From Ruminobacter amylophilus (lineage in GTDB: Bacteria > Pseudomonadota > Gammaproteobacteria > Enterobacterales > Succinivibrionaceae), in NCBI RefSeq assembly GCF_900115655.1, contig NZ_FOXF01000010.1:1-64000 (forward strand): a DNA stretch of 64,000 nucleotides, given 5' to 3'. Below are positions 16,924-27,959 of the stretch, piece by piece. Made by a program: the position numbers and the translations under genes. The notes under the pieces were generated by a model. That model saw only the letters and a list, made by a program, of their open reading frames with translations. It did no database searches and was not told the DNA's origin. Every line of letters begins with the position of its first letter. The stretch's first letter is position 1.

Positions 16924-18240
16924 TTAATTATTGTAGTGACAGTACTCCTCAAAATTCTCAAACAGCCAAGGTTCCTTCTTTCTGAGATCAGCCAGCATTC
17001 TGCGGGTAATCAGTGTTACTCCGCCTTCAGATCTGTAGAATCTGCGTTCATCCTCTTCCTTGTTTTCTCCGACTACCAGATTTCTAGGAAGCTCGCAGCC
17101 CCTGTCCAGAATAACCCTGGTTATACGGCAGCCTCTGTGAATAACACAGTCAGGGAAGGCTACGACTTCGTTTATAAAGGTAAAAGAATGTACGCGTACG
17201 TTATAAAACAGCACGCTCGAACAGATCGATGAGCCACTGATAATCACACCAGCGGCGATTACGCTGTTTCTGAGGATGGTTGAAGCTCCGTTCAGATCCT
17301 GTACATACTTTGCACTAGGAAGCTGCATCTGGTATGTCCATATCGGCCAGTCCTGGTCATATATATCCAGATCCGGTGTTACAGATGCAAGGTCCATATT
17401 GGCCGCCCAGAACGAATCCACGGTTCCGACATCTCGCCAGTAAATCTGATTCTTGGCTCTGTTGCACACGCAGGAAATACTGAAATCATGAGCATGAGCC
17501 TTACCCTGACTTACCAGACGGGGAATGATGTCCATGCCGAAATCATGACTGGAATCTTCAGTCTGCTCATCCTCATAAAGTACGTCATAGAGAAATTTAG
17601 CATCAAAAACATAAATACCCATGGATGCCAGGCACATCTTATCATTGTTTGGCATTGTTCTCGGATTCTTTGGCTTTTCATCAAAGCTGGTGATCAGTCC
17701 GTCATCGTTTACAGTCATGATTCCGTAAGAACTTGCCTGTTCTTTCGGAATAGGCACGCATGCTACCGTCAGAGGACCTCCGTGCTGAAGATGATCCAGA
17801 ACAATCTTGGCATAATCCATCTTGTACACATGGTCACCGGCCAGAATCAGTATGTACTGAGGACGGTGATCCTTGATTATGTCAATATTCTGATATACGG
17901 CATCTGCTGTCCCCCTGTACCAGTGAACCTCATCAATTCGCTGCTGGGCAGGAAGCAGATCCAGAAATTCATTGAACTGGTTACGCAGAAAAGACCACCC
18001 GGCCTGAAGATGTCTTAACAGACTGTGTGACTTATACTGCGTTACCACACCTATTTTGCGGATTCCCGAATTAATGCAGTTGGATAATGCAAAATCGATA
18101 ATTCTGAATTTACCGCCGAAATATACAGCAGGCTTGGCTCTGGTATCAGTCATCTGATGTAATCTGCTGCCTCTGCCTCCGGCTAAAATGATAGCCATGG
18201 TCTTTTTGCTGGCCTGACGTGCACTTAATGATTCTGCCAT
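16924..18240 (-). CDS. glgC: Glucose-1-phosphate adenylyltransferase GlgC
   Basis: GlgC makes ADP-glucose from ATP and glucose 1-phosphate, the committed step of glycogen synthesis. The nucleotidyltransferase domain starts with LAGGRGSRL and KPAVYFGGKFRIIDF; YRGTADAVYQN and LILAGDHVYKMDY follow, and the C-terminal left-handed beta-helix carries the hexapeptide-type repeats (VIAAGVIISGSSI). The length is 438 (E. coli 431). No other glg gene is nearby. It sits between yhcC and arcB, splitting a neighbourhood that is contiguous in E. coli, on the same strand. Confidence 0.95.
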   Translation of the reverse strand: MAESLSARQASKKTMAIILAGGRGSRLHQMTDTRAKPAVYFGGKFRIIDFALSNCINSGIRKIGVVTQYKSHSLLRHLQAGWSFLRNQFNEFLDLLPAQQRIDEVHWYRGTADAVYQNIDIIKDHRPQYILILAGDHVYKMDYAKIVLDHLQHGGPLTVACVPIPKEQASSYGIMTVNDDGLITSFDEKPKNPRTMPNNDKMCLASMGIYVFDAKFLYDVLYEDEQTEDSSHDFGMDIIPRLVSQGKAHAHDFSISCVCNRAKNQIYWRDVGTVDSFWAANMDLASVTPDLDIYDQDWPIWTYQMQLPSAKYVQDLNGASTILRNSVIAAGVIISGSSICSSVLFYNVRVHSFTFINEVVAFPDCVIHRGCRITRVILDRGCELPRNLVVGENKEEDERRFYRSEGGVTLITRRMLADLRKKEPWLFENFEEYCHYNN

Positions 18241-18432
18241 TTCAACATTTCCAATATTCGAGAAAAAAATAAATCAGTTTCAGCTTTTCCGCAAACGGAA
18301 AAGCATCAATTAAAACACATACAGAACAATTATACAAAACATTTACAAATTACTTTGAGCATTGCTCCACAGTTTGTCAATGTTAAATCCCGACTTTCAG
18401 GAAAATTCATACTGAGAAATCCGAAAAAAAGC

Positions 18433-19365
18433 CTAACCTCTGCTGATGCCGTCATATATGTACGGTCTGCCTATGGCCGTCCCCTGCCCTCCTTTTTCAG
18501 CAAGTATCTCTCCGATTTTATCTATGCACGGCCACCGCTGCGTAGACCACATGGGAGCTATAAGCGAAGCATCCTGAACGGAAGCCCCTATTCGTTCATA
18601 CATGATTTCCGGCGGTGTATACTGAATCAGTCTGGCGGCGATTTCCGCATATTCATCAAGTTCAAGAACCGATATTTCTCCCCTGCGGTACATCGCGGCC
18701 ATGGCACTGCCTTTAACAATGTGCAGCTGATGGAGCTTAAGGGCGTCCACACCTTCATCAATTACCATCTGCAGTGTGGTGAGATTATGAATCAGTTCCT
18801 CTCCAGGAAGACCTATTATCAGGTGAGCACAGACCTTTATCCCTCGACTTCTGGCACGGTTGACCGTATCCGCGTACTGAGAAAAATGATGATGTCTGTT
18901 TATCAGATCCAGAGTTTCGTCAATCGCACTCTGCAATCCAAGTTCGAGCCACACCTCCTTCCCTTCATCCTGATATCTTTCCAGCAGATCCAGTACTTCA
19001 TCGGATACGCAGTCCGGTCTGGTTCCTACGCATATTCCGACAATATTGGGATATTCCAGAGCTTCTGAATACATTCTTTTCAGCAGCTGAAGCTCCGCAT
19101 AGGTGCTGGTGTATGCCTGAAAATAGGCAAGAAATATTTTTGAACGTTTTTCAGGAGCCTGTGCCAGCTGTTCCGAAATTGACAGGCTCTCTTTACCTTC
19201 CCCGGAAAAAGAAGATATATTGCAGAATGTACACCCGCCTCTGCCGAGAGTTCCGTCGCGATTGGGGCAGGTGAAATTGCCGCTTAACGACAGTTTCTGC
19301 ACCCTCTGTCCGAAACGTCTTTTAAGATAATCACCATAGGTATTCAGATACTGATTAATATGCAT
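18433..19365 (-). CDS. yhcC: Radical SAM protein YhcC
   Basis: YhcC belongs to the TIGR01212 radical SAM family; its reaction is not established. The cluster motif appears in TCPNRDGTLGRGGCTFC near residues 32-50, with CTFCN supplying the close cysteine pair. GTRPDC, ELGLQSA, HLIIGLPGE and the HQLHIVKGS segment follow as in the family. The length is 310 (E. coli 309). It stands between gltD and glgC/arcB on the minus strand, keeping the association with arcB and gltBD seen in E. coli. Confidence 0.9.
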   Translation of the reverse strand: MHINQYLNTYGDYLKRRFGQRVQKLSLSGNFTCPNRDGTLGRGGCTFCNISSFSGEGKESLSISEQLAQAPEKRSKIFLAYFQAYTSTYAELQLLKRMYSEALEYPNIVGICVGTRPDCVSDEVLDLLERYQDEGKEVWLELGLQSAIDETLDLINRHHHFSQYADTVNRARSRGIKVCAHLIIGLPGEELIHNLTTLQMVIDEGVDALKLHQLHIVKGSAMAAMYRRGEISVLELDEYAEIAARLIQYTPPEIMYERIGASVQDASLIAPMWSTQRWPCIDKIGEILAEKGGQGTAIGRPYIYDGISRG

Positions 19366-19567
19366 ATACTGTTACAAACCGAAAAACTCACATGCGTAAA
19401 ATACTGCAAAACAGAAAAACAATCCTCACAGGCAGTGTGGCGGCAGATGACTTATTTTTCCACAACTTTTAAATGTACTGTGAAATATTAACTTAAAACT
19501 TAAAAAAAACAAATATCCGCCATGTCATTCTCCTGTCCGCAATAATTCACATCAATTTATCGAGACA

Positions 19568-19614
19568 TAAAAAAAGAGTGAACGGAAGCAGATAGTTTCC
19601 CGTTCACCCTTCTT
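19568..19614 (-). terminator. Terminator of the gltBD operon
   Basis: On the minus strand a GTGAACGG-type stem is closed by CCGTTCAC, then a T run. It begins just after the gltD stop. Confidence 0.75.
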
Positions 19615-19637
19615 AAAAAGCCTTTTATGCTATTTTA

Positions 19638-21140
19638 TCAGCATGCCGGCAGAAGACTCATACCCATAAGATACTTATCCACAGCTCTGGCACAGCGACG
19701 ACCTTCACTCATTGCTCTCACAACCAGTGACTGACCGCTTCTCATGTCCCCTGCGGCAAACACCTTTGGAACGCTGGTCATAAAACCTGATTCAACATCA
19801 GGATCCGGCACTGCAGCCGCATTGCCTCTGGCATCTCTGGCGACTCCGAATCCGTCCAGAACGGCATCCAGCGGATGAACAAAGCCCATTGCCAGGAATA
19901 CGTAATCAGCCTTCAGTTCGTGTTCAGTTCCTTCCTTGTTGACCAGTTTTCCGGCCTTGAATTCACATTCACTTACCTTGAGAGCAGTAACCTTTCCGTC
20001 CTTACCGATAAACTCATTGGTATTCAGGCTGTACAGTCTTTCACAACCTTCCTCATGAGAGGTGTAGGTTCTGAAGATTCTCGGCCATTCAGGCCATGTG
20101 GCCAGTACGTCATATTCAACAGGAGGCTTTGGCATAACTTCAATCTGAGTTACTGAAGCCGCGCCCTGTCTGTTGGCAGTACCCACGCAGTCGGCACCGG
20201 TATCACCGCCGCCGATAACCACCACATGCTTACCCTTAACATTGATAGGGTTCTTACCGCCGCCGTTAACTTCCTTGTTCTGACCGATAAGATATTCCAG
20301 AGCAAAATGAATATTGCCCAGTTCTCTTCCCGGAGCCTTCAGATCTCTAGGAGTTTCTGAACCTCCGCATAGAGCAATGGCATCAAAGTTATCCATAAGT
20401 TCCTTTGGACTTACAACAGCAGTAGCATCACAGCGAACACCGTGAGGCAGTTTGTCTGTATCGGCAACAAGGGTACTGGTACGGAAGGTAATGCCTTCTG
20501 CTTCCATCTGATCCATACGACGATCAATGAGAGACTTCGGAAGCTTGAAATCAGGAATGCCGAATCTCAGAAGTCCGCCGATATGATCATTCTTTTCAAA
20601 AACAGTCACGTCATGACCTGCACGGGCAAGCTGCTGTGCACATGCGAGACCGCTAGGACCTGAACCGATTACGGCAACCTTCTTTCCGGTTTTAACTGTA
20701 GGAATCTGAGGTTTAACATAGCCGTGTTCCCATGCGTAATCAATAATCTTGCGTTCAATAGAACGGATCCCCACGGAAGTGGTATCTTCAGCGGTACCTA
20801 CTGTTCTGCCGCAGATACCCACGCTGCACGCAGCTTCACAGAGAGCCGGGCATACACGTCCGGTAAATTCAGGGAAACTGCTGGTACTGTGCAGAACCTT
20901 GATTGCAGTCTGGTAATCCCCCCTGTAAACAAGATCATTGAAGTCAGGGATGTTGTTGTGCACCGGACACTTGTTGTTACAGAAAGGAACACCGCAGTCC
21001 ATACATCTTGCCGCCTGAATTGTAGCTTCATCATCTGTCAGGCACGGGGTGAACTCGTTAAAATTCTTAACACGTTCAGCAACACTGAGGTGCTTGTCAT
21101 TTATGCGAGCATATTCCATAAATCCTGTTGGCTTACCCAT
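19638..21140 (-). CDS. gltD: Glutamate synthase small subunit GltD
   Basis: GltD is the NADPH-binding flavoprotein subunit of glutamate synthase, feeding electrons to GltB. N-terminal cysteine clusters ([18 protein letters not shown]) for iron-sulfur centres are followed by the FAD motif [13 protein letters not shown] and the NADPH motif [12 protein letters not shown]. The length is 500 (E. coli 472), the extra residues being spread along the chain. Its ATG directly abuts the gltB stop, so the two are translationally coupled. Confidence 0.96.
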   Translation of the reverse strand: MGKPTGFMEYARINDKHLSVAERVKNFNEFTPCLTDDEATIQAARCMDCGVPFCNNKCPVHNNIPDFNDLVYRGDYQTAIKVLHSTSSFPEFTGRVCPALCEAACSVGICGRTVGTAEDTTSVGIRSIERKIIDYAWEHGYVKPQIPTVKTGKKVAVIGSGPSGLACAQQLARAGHDVTVFEKNDHIGGLLRFGIPDFKLPKSLIDRRMDQMEAEGITFRTSTLVADTDKLPHGVRCDATAVVSPKELMDNFDAIALCGGSETPRDLKAPGRELGNIHFALEYLIGQNKEVNGGGKNPINVKGKHVVVIGGGDTGADCVGTANRQGAASVTQIEVMPKPPVEYDVLATWPEWPRIFRTYTSHEEGCERLYSLNTNEFIGKDGKVTALKVSECEFKAGKLVNKEGTEHELKADYVFLAMGFVHPLDAVLDGFGVARDARGNAAAVPDPDVESGFMTSVPKVFAAGDMRSGQSLVVRAMSEGRRCARAVDKYLMGMSLLPAC

Positions 21141-24100
21141 TTACACACCCTCCTTACTGTTAGACTGCAACACAAGTGCATGACGGTATTCTTTAGGGAA
21201 TACCTTTACAAAATCGCTGAGGCTGTCCGCCCAGTTGTTTAAAATATCCTTGGCTCTCTGACTGCCTGTCAACTTGGCATGATTTTCAACAAACTTTCTC
21301 AGAATGTCTTCATCAGCCATGCCGCAGTGACGAGGTTCGGCCACGTTCTGTGCTGAAGAAGGAAGAACCTTTTCCAGATCTACGGAAGTCAGGTTGCATG
21401 AATCAGCAAATGTACCATCAGGATCATAAACATAGGCAATACCGCCTGACATACCTGCCGCAAAGTTACGTCCGGTCTTGCCCAGAACGATAACGGTACC
21501 GCCGGTCATGTATTCACAGCCGTGATCACCAACACCTTCAACTACAGCTGTTGCACCTGAATTTCTTACGCCGAATCTTTCACCGGCCACACCGCTGATA
21601 TAGGCTTCACCGCTGGTTGCACCATAGAAGCAGGTATTACCGCAGATGATATTTTCATAAGAGTTGGCGGTGAAATCACGACGAGGATGAATAATCAGCT
21701 TACCGCCTGACATACTCTTGCCGACATAGTCGTTTGCTTCACCGGTAAGTTCAACGGTTATACCACCGCAGAGGAAGGCAGCAAATGACTGACCTGCAGT
21801 ACCGGTCAGACGAAGAGTTATGGTATCGTCTGCAAGACCGTGGTCACCGTATTTTTCCGCAACGGCACCGGAGAGCATGGTACATGCCGTACGGTTCACG
21901 TTGGTGATTCTGCCGGTAAACTCAACCTTTTTACCCTTATTGATGGCATCTGCCGCACTTGAGATAAACTCGTTATCCAGCGCCTTTTCCAGACCGTGAT
22001 CCTGGAATTCAGAATGTCTGATTGCAGTGCTTTCAGCTCTTTCAGGCTGATAGAAGATCTTGGAGAAATCCAGCCCCTTAGCCTTCCAGTGTTCGATACC
22101 CTGACGCTTGTCAAGATATTCTGAATGACCGATAAGATCATCAAACTTTCTGATACCCATGGAAGCCATGATCTGACGAACTTCTTCAGCAACGTAGAAG
22201 AAATATCTTACAACGTGTTCCGGACGACCGGCAAAACGCTTACGCAATTCAGGATCCTGAGTTGCCACACCTACCGGACAGGTATTAAGCTGACACTTTC
22301 TCATCATGATACAGCCTGATGCAACCAGAGGAGCAGTAGCAAAACCGAATTCATCCGCACCGAGGAGAGCACCGATAACAACGTCTCTACCTGTCTTGAG
22401 CTGACCGTCAACCTGTACTCTTACACGACCACGGAGACGGTTAAGAACCAGGGTCTGCTGAGTTTCAGACAAACCGAGTTCCCAGGCGGAACCTGCGTGC
22501 TTGATTGATGATGCAGGTGAAGCACCTGTACCGCCGTCATGACCTGCGATTACGATATGATCCGCCTTGGCTTTGGCAACACCTGCCGCAACGGTACCGA
22601 TACCCACTTCTGATACCAGCTTAACTGAAATTGAAGCCTTCGGATTAACATTCTTCAGGTCGTGAATCAGCTGAGCCAGATCTTCAATTGAGTAGATATC
22701 GTGATGAGGTGGAGGAGAAATAAGACCTACACCAGGAACTGAGTGACGGAGGAAACCGATATATTCGGAAACCTTGTGTCCAGGTAACTGACCGCCTTCA
22801 CCAGGCTTTGCACCCTGTGCCATCTTGATCTGAATCTGATCAGCGTTCACACAGTATTCAGCGGTTACACCGAAACGTCCTGAAGCAACCTGCTTGATGG
22901 CGGAACGGAGACTGTCACCAGGTTCAAGTTCAATATCTCTTGCCACACGGCCTTCACCAATGATTTCAGAAAGCTTGGTCTTCTTGGTTACCGGCTGGAA
23001 ACGTCTTGCGTCTTCACCGCCTTCACCGGTATTGGACTTACCGCCGATACGGTTCATGGCAATGGCCAGATTGGTATGGGCTTCAGTAGAAATAGAACCG
23101 AGCGACATTGCACCTGTAGCAAAACGCTTAACGATTTCCTTTGCAGGCTCTACTTCATCAATGCTGATTGGACTGAACGGAGACTTGATTTCAAAGAAAC
23201 CGCGAAGAGTCAGATGTCTCTTGGTCTGATCATTAATGATCTGAGCATATTTCTGATAGGTTTCGGCATCATTCTGACGTACTGCATGCTGCAGATTTGA
23301 AATGGCGTCTGGAGTCCACAGGTGATCTTCACCTCTTACACGGACGCTGTATTCACCGCCGACATCAAGGCTTTCAGCAAGAAGAGGATCCTTACCAAAG
23401 GCCGCGTTATGAAGATTAATGGCTTCCTGTGCGACTTCAAACAGACCAACACCTTCCACATTGCTTGCGGTATTGGTGAAGTACTTGTCAACAAATTCAC
23501 GGGTAAGACCGACAGCTTCAAACACCTGAGCACCGGTGTATGACATATAGGTTGAAATACCCATCTTTGACATGGTCTTGCACAGACCTTTACATACGGC
23601 CTTGATGTAATGATGGATGTAATCTTCTTCAAGAGCCTTGTCACCCTTGGCAAGATCACGGAGGGTTTCAATGGCAAGATACGGATGAACCGCTTCAGCA
23701 CCGTAGCCTGCGAGAAGAGCAAAATGATGAACTTCTCTGGCACTGCCTGTTTCAACAACCAGACCGGTACTGGTTCTCAGACCGGCGTTAACCAGACGTA
23801 AATGAACTGTAGAAGTAGCAAGCAGAGCCGGAATTGCCACACGATCCCTGCATACCTTGCGGTCGGTAACAATCAGAATGTTGGCGCCAGCCTTAACGGC
23901 ATCTTCAGCTTCGCACGCAAGACTTGCAAGACGTGCTTCGATACCTTCCTTGCCCCATGAAAGAGGATAGGTGATATCAAGCTCATATGAACGGAACTTG
24001 CTGTCTGTGTACTTGGCGATGCTGCGGATCTGTTCCATGTGCAGTTCGCTTAAGATCGGCTGTTCGACTTCAAGTCTGATAGGAGGATTGATATCGGTGG

Positions 24101-25775
24101 AATTCAGCAGATTTGGTCTTGGTCCGATGAATGACAGCAGAGACATTACCATTTCTTCTCTGATCGGGTCGATTGGAGGATTGGTTACCTGAGCAAACAC
24201 CTGACGGAAGTAATCGTAAAGGGTCTTGTCCTTCTTTGCCATTACTGCAAGTGCGGCATCGTTACCCATTGAAGCAAGAGGTTCCTGTCCGAGCTTTGCC
24301 ATCGGAAGCATAATTTTGTTGATGTCTTCATTGGTATAACCGAACAGCTGCTGCATATCAAGAAGTGATGCTTCATGAGCAATAGGTGCAACGTTTCCTG
24401 AACGTTCGTCCAGTTCACCGATCTTGATGCGAATCTTATTGATCCATTCGCTGTATGGCTTTGCTGTTGCAAGGCTGTTCTTGATTTCTGAGTCGTCAAT
24501 GATGCGCCCCTGTTCCATATCAATGAGGAACATCTTACCCGGCTGCAGACGCCATTTCTTCAGAATTCTTGAATCTTCGATAGGAAGAACGCCGGATTCA
24601 GATGCCATAACCACCAGATCGTCCTTGGTTACCAGATATCTGGCAGGACGGAGACCGTTACGGTCGAGTGTAGCACCTATCTGACGGCCGTCGGTAAAGG
24701 CTACGGCTGCAGGGCCGTCCCACGGTTCCATCATTGCGGCATGATATTCATAGAAGGCATGACGCTTCGGATCCATGGTGGCATGCTTTTCCCATGCTTC
24801 GGGAATCATCATCATTACGGCGTGTGCCAGTGAATAACCGCTCATGGTAAGAAGTTCAAGAGCATTATCGAAAGATGCGGAATCTGACTGCCCCGGATAA
24901 ATCAGAGGCCATACCTTTTCCAGATCATCACCTAAAACAGGAGAATGAACGCATTTTTCTCTTGCTCTCATCCAGTTGACATTACCGCGAACGGTGTTGA
25001 TTTCACCATTGTGCGCAATCATGCGGAACGGATGAGCCAGATCCCATGACGGGAATGTATTGGTAGAGAATCTCTGATGAACCATCGCAAGTGCAGACTG
25101 GCATCTGGTATCAGCAAGATCTCTGAAATATGTTCCAACCTGATCAGCCAGAAGCAGACCTTTATACACAATGGTTCTGGCAGAGAAAGAAGGAATATAG
25201 AATTCATGACAGTGTCTCAGGTTAAGATTCTTAATAGCCTTAGAACTGCGTTTTCTGATTATATAGAGTTTTCTTTCAAGAGCGTCTGTTACCAGAACAT
25301 CCTTACCGCGACCGACAAAAATCTGTCTGATTACAGGTTCTGTAGCCTTTACGGTCGGAGACATCGGACAGTCGGTATCTACCGGCACGTCTCTCCACCC
25401 CAGAACAACCTGACCTTCTGCTCTTACGGCACGTTCGATCTCTTCTTCACAGGCCTTGCGTGAAGCGGCTTCACGAGGTAGGAAAATCATACCGACGCCG
25501 TATTCGCCTGCAGCCGGCAACTTCACTCCCTGCAGAATCATATCATCACGATACAGCTGATCAGGTATCTGAATCAAAATACCTGCACCGTCACCCTGTA
25601 ATGGGTCGGCACCTACAGCACCTCGGTGATTGATATTTTTGAGTATAAGCAAACCCTGCTCAACAATACTATGACTCTTAATCCCCTTCATATGAGCAAC
25701 GAAACCGACGCCGCATGCGTCATGCTCATTGGCAGGATCATAAAGCCCCTGGCTCTTAGGTAATGCTGAATCCAT
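21141..25775 (-). CDS. gltB: Glutamate synthase large subunit GltB
   Basis: GltB converts glutamine and 2-oxoglutarate to two glutamates. It has a class II amidotransferase domain whose catalytic Cys21 (CGVGF) becomes N-terminal after propeptide removal, a central domain, an FMN-binding synthase domain ([36 protein letters not shown]), an iron-sulfur cysteine cluster ([15 protein letters not shown]) and a C-terminal beta-helix (GXXG repeats). ATG at 25775 has GAGGA 9 bases upstream and gives 1544 residues; an ATG at 25811 lacks a ribosome site. Candidate ARG boxes lie 170-370 bases upstream. Confidence 0.96.
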   Translation of the reverse strand: MDSALPKSQGLYDPANEHDACGVGFVAHMKGIKSHSIVEQGLLILKNINHRGAVGADPLQGDGAGILIQIPDQLYRDDMILQGVKLPAAGEYGVGMIFLPREAASRKACEEEIERAVRAEGQVVLGWRDVPVDTDCPMSPTVKATEPVIRQIFVGRGKDVLVTDALERKLYIIRKRSSKAIKNLNLRHCHEFYIPSFSARTIVYKGLLLADQVGTYFRDLADTRCQSALAMVHQRFSTNTFPSWDLAHPFRMIAHNGEINTVRGNVNWMRAREKCVHSPVLGDDLEKVWPLIYPGQSDSASFDNALELLTMSGYSLAHAVMMMIPEAWEKHATMDPKRHAFYEYHAAMMEPWDGPAAVAFTDGRQIGATLDRNGLRPARYLVTKDDLVVMASESGVLPIEDSRILKKWRLQPGKMFLIDMEQGRIIDDSEIKNSLATAKPYSEWINKIRIKIGELDERSGNVAPIAHEASLLDMQQLFGYTNEDINKIMLPMAKLGQEPLASMGNDAALAVMAKKDKTLYDYFRQVFAQVTNPPIDPIREEMVMSLLSFIGPRPNLLNSTDINPPIRLEVEQPILSELHMEQIRSIAKYTDSKFRSYELDITYPLSWGKEGIEARLASLACEAEDAVKAGANILIVTDRKVCRDRVAIPALLATSTVHLRLVNAGLRTSTGLVVETGSAREVHHFALLAGYGAEAVHPYLAIETLRDLAKGDKALEEDYIHHYIKAVCKGLCKTMSKMGISTYMSYTGAQVFEAVGLTREFVDKYFTNTASNVEGVGLFEVAQEAINLHNAAFGKDPLLAESLDVGGEYSVRVRGEDHLWTPDAISNLQHAVRQNDAETYQKYAQIINDQTKRHLTLRGFFEIKSPFSPISIDEVEPAKEIVKRFATGAMSLGSISTEAHTNLAIAMNRIGGKSNTGEGGEDARRFQPVTKKTKLSEIIGEGRVARDIELEPGDSLRSAIKQVASGRFGVTAEYCVNADQIQIKMAQGAKPGEGGQLPGHKVSEYIGFLRHSVPGVGLISPPPHHDIYSIEDLAQLIHDLKNVNPKASISVKLVSEVGIGTVAAGVAKAKADHIVIAGHDGGTGASPASSIKHAGSAWELGLSETQQTLVLNRLRGRVRVQVDGQLKTGRDVVIGALLGADEFGFATAPLVASGCIMMRKCQLNTCPVGVATQDPELRKRFAGRPEHVVRYFFYVAEEVRQIMASMGIRKFDDLIGHSEYLDKRQGIEHWKAKGLDFSKIFYQPERAESTAIRHSEFQDHGLEKALDNEFISSAADAINKGKKVEFTGRITNVNRTACTMLSGAVAEKYGDHGLADDTITLRLTGTAGQSFAAFLCGGITVELTGEANDYVGKSMSGGKLIIHPRRDFTANSYENIICGNTCFYGATSGEAYISGVAGERFGVRNSGATAVVEGVGDHGCEYMTGGTVIVLGKTGRNFAAGMSGGIAYVYDPDGTFADSCNLTSVDLEKVLPSSAQNVAEPRHCGMADEDILRKFVENHAKLTGSQRAKDILNNWADSLSDFVKVFPKEYRHALVLQSNSKEGV

Positions 25776-26564
25776 CACATCAAATCCTCTATATAACAAC
25801 AATGTTGCCATTTATTCGAAACAGCCTAGCCGCTCCGATACAAAATGACAAACCTAAAAAATTATGTCTATATCCACTTAAGATATAAAAATTCTCACTT
25901 AATCAGTGCATTAAGCATAATTCATGCCACATAAAAGATTGTTTTAAATAAATATTTATTCATTTTTTATTTTCCAGGGAAAAGCCAGTCTACGAAGTTT
26001 GTTTTCAGAACAAAAACATGCATTATATTGTATGTAATATATAAATATTCTAGTTTTATCAAAAACACAACTTAATCACTTTAACAGCAGTTCAAATCAT
26101 TATTTTAAATAATTATGTATTTATTATGAATAATTATTCATTTTACACTTAAAAATACCTGCCGAAAATTATTCTCCTTTTCTAAGCGCCCCAGATCCGG
26201 TTAAATTGCACTTTATTAGCGCACAGAAAAAGAACATCTTCCTACATTAGTCACATATTCAGTGCCATCAGGCCGATGGTTGAATTTTAACCGCCAGCAG
26301 TTTTTATCTTCTGTCATGTTTTTATTTGGTTCATTCTGCACCAAGAATGTGCACATTCAGATATCTTTAAACAAATCTTAATCACAAGTTAAGATTCATT
26401 ATCCTTTATATATATAACACTGGCAAAATCCCGCCTGCGAAACACGTAACCTCATCTATATACCTCTGGCTGCTAAAAACACAGCATTTAATAATTTGTT
26501 TCCGACTGACATACTTTGTAACGCATTACCATCTCCCTGTCATATTAAAACACCATCCTGTTGC
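25776..26564. other. Long AT-rich intergenic region between gltB and a His-rich gene
   Basis: About 800 bases without a supported gene. It should hold the gltB promoter on the minus strand. I see three ARG-box-like palindromes (25947, 26104, 26125), a perfect AATCTTAA/TTAAGATT inverted repeat (26374-26396) and adjacent short stems around 26268-26305 (CCATC/GATGG and GGTT/AACC). An unannotated small RNA is possible but not shown. Confidence 0.4.
26104..26142. promoter_or_regulatory. Candidate pair of ARG boxes upstream of gltB
   Basis: Bases 26127-26140 read TGAATAATTATTCA, a perfect palindrome equal to the core of the E. coli ARG box. A weaker copy (three core mismatches) starts at 26104, exactly 21 bases away, which is the spacing of paired ARG boxes. 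A further copy with one core mismatch is at 25947-25964. The AT-rich setting weakens the case. Confidence 0.4.
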
Positions 26565-26697
26565 TATACTGAACACATCTGATGAACAGACATCAGACAT
26601 AAATTTCAAGGCATCAGTTAATGCCATGGACTAATGAAACTCCGACTTGAAACAGGTCGGATCAGATAATGAAATATATAGAAAATAAGGATGAACC
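26565..26697 (+). promoter_or_regulatory. Promoter element and structured 5' leader of the His-rich gene
   Basis: A -10 TATACT (26565-26570) with an upstream TGC extension predicts a start near 26577. The leader then folds into three successive hairpins: CTGATG/CATCAG (about 26579-26597), GGCAT/ATGCC (about 26610-26625) and TCCGAC/GTCGGA (about 26641-26661). The ribosome site AAGGA follows. I do not recognise the structure as a known riboswitch. Confidence 0.4.
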
Positions 26698-27012
26698 ATG
26701 AAAAAGATCTTAGTTTCTGTTTTTGTATTGTTAAGTCTCTTTACCTACAACACTGCCGCCGCCAGCGTAAACGTATCGGCAGGAAGCCACGGAGTATCCG
26801 TACAGGTAAATTCCGACAGCATTAATCACGCACATGCTTATGGACATTCGGGACATCATGTTCCCGCAAAACCTCATGTCATACACCATGAAACAGCTCA
26901 TCACAAGCCACACCATCACCATGTTAAGCATCAGCCGAAGCTGTATGCCCATAACGGAGCTCACGGCCACAGCCACCACCATGATCCGGTAAGAAATATC
27001 TACCACAGATAA
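26698..27012 (+). CDS. Exported His-rich protein, probable metal binder
   Basis: The 104-residue product starts with a clear signal peptide (MKKILVSVFVLLSLF, cleavage near AAA). The mature part is extremely rich in histidine: 23 His in the whole protein, concentrated in the last 65 residues in HH, HHH and HHHH runs, with no cysteine. Such a composition suggests binding of zinc, nickel, cobalt or copper in the periplasm, but I know no family to assign it to. A good ribosome site (AAGGA, 6 bases before ATG), a promoter-like element and a 12-bp terminator make it a complete single-gene unit. Confidence 0.75.
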   Translation: MKKILVSVFVLLSLFTYNTAAASVNVSAGSHGVSVQVNSDSINHAHAYGHSGHHVPAKPHVIHHETAHHKPHHHHVKHQPKLYAHNGAHGHSHHHDPVRNIYHR

Positions 27013-27040
27013 AATCAGATACTACCGGATCGATACTTCA

Positions 27041-27080
27041 GAAAGCCATGACAGTGCACACCGTCATGGCTTTCTTTTCT
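27041..27080 (+). terminator. Strong terminator after the His-rich gene
   Basis: GAAAGCCATGAC pairs perfectly with GTCATGGCTTTC (27041-27052 with 27063-27074), followed by TTTTCTTT. Confidence 0.85.
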
Positions 27081-27202
27081 TTGCAAACCGCTTATATGAT
27101 TTCAGAATGGTTCAGCAGTATGGAAAGCCTGCGCTTTATGATAAAATTCAATTTAGTTTGGTTTTCATAACATCTACAGATTCAAAGGATATCGAAGTTA
27201 CC

Positions 27203-27904
27203 ATGATTTACGGAATTATCGGAGCAATGCCTGAAGAAATCGAGGCTTTAAAAAAGAATATTCAGAACATCGTCACTCACAAAATCGGCAGCAAGGAATA
27301 TTACACCGGTCAGATAAACGGCAAGGAAGTGGTTCTTACCTGCAGCGGTATCGGAAAGGTTTCCGCCTCTCTTGCCACATCTTTAATGATTGCAAAATTC
27401 AATGCCGACGTCGTTATCAATACAGGTGTTGCCGGCGGTCTGAAACCTGAAACAAAGGTACTCGACGTTGTCATCGGAACAGCTGCCTGTCAGCATGATT
27501 TTGACTTGAGAATATTCAATTACAAACTGGGACAGGTTCCGGGGTTCGAACCTGTAATCACACTCAATCCCGAATACGTTGAAAAAACCAGAGAAGCTGC
27601 TCTTAAATCTGCCGAAAGCTACAATTTCCATGTACATACAGGACTTGTTATCAGCGGAGACCAGTTCATTGCGGGCAAAGAACATAATGAAGCTCTAATC
27701 AGCAACTTTCCGGATGCTTACGCCACCGAAATGGAAGCGGCTGCCATCGTTCAGGCCGCAGCAATTCTGGAAAAACCGGCCATCGTAATCCGCACCATTT
27801 CCGACAATGCAAATGAAAAGGCTGACATGACTTTCGATGAAATGCTGCCTCTGGCAACCAGAAACAGTCAGGACATAACCTTAAAACTTCTGGAAATCAT
27901 CTAA
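27203..27904 (+). CDS. mtnN: 5'-methylthioadenosine/S-adenosylhomocysteine nucleosidase
   Basis: MtnN (Pfs) cleaves adenine from methylthioadenosine, S-adenosylhomocysteine and 5'-deoxyadenosine, recycling by-products of radical SAM and methylation reactions. The family pattern is complete: IIGAMPEEIEAL at the start, GVAGGL, SGDQFI, and ATEMEAAAI with the substrate-binding glutamates; the catalytic Asp lies in IRTISDNA. ATG at 27203 gives 233 residues (E. coli 232); upstream in-frame codons extend the frame by 32 residues without family support. btuF follows, as in E. coli, though a terminator lies between. Confidence 0.95.
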   Translation: MIYGIIGAMPEEIEALKKNIQNIVTHKIGSKEYYTGQINGKEVVLTCSGIGKVSASLATSLMIAKFNADVVINTGVAGGLKPETKVLDVVIGTAACQHDFDLRIFNYKLGQVPGFEPVITLNPEYVEKTREAALKSAESYNFHVHTGLVISGDQFIAGKEHNEALISNFPDAYATEMEAAAIVQAAAILEKPAIVIRTISDNANEKADMTFDEMLPLATRNSQDITLKLLEII

Positions 27905-27910
27905 CATCCA

Positions 27911-27952
27911 ACCGGTAACCGTGCTCTCCGTTACCGGTATTTTTTATTTTTA
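27911..27952 (+). terminator. Terminator between mtnN and btuF
   Basis: ACCGGTAAC (27911-27919) pairs with GTTACCGGT (27930-27938), followed by ATTTTTTATTTTT. It lies only a few bases before the btuF start. Confidence 0.8.
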
Positions 27953-27959
27953 TGCAGAT

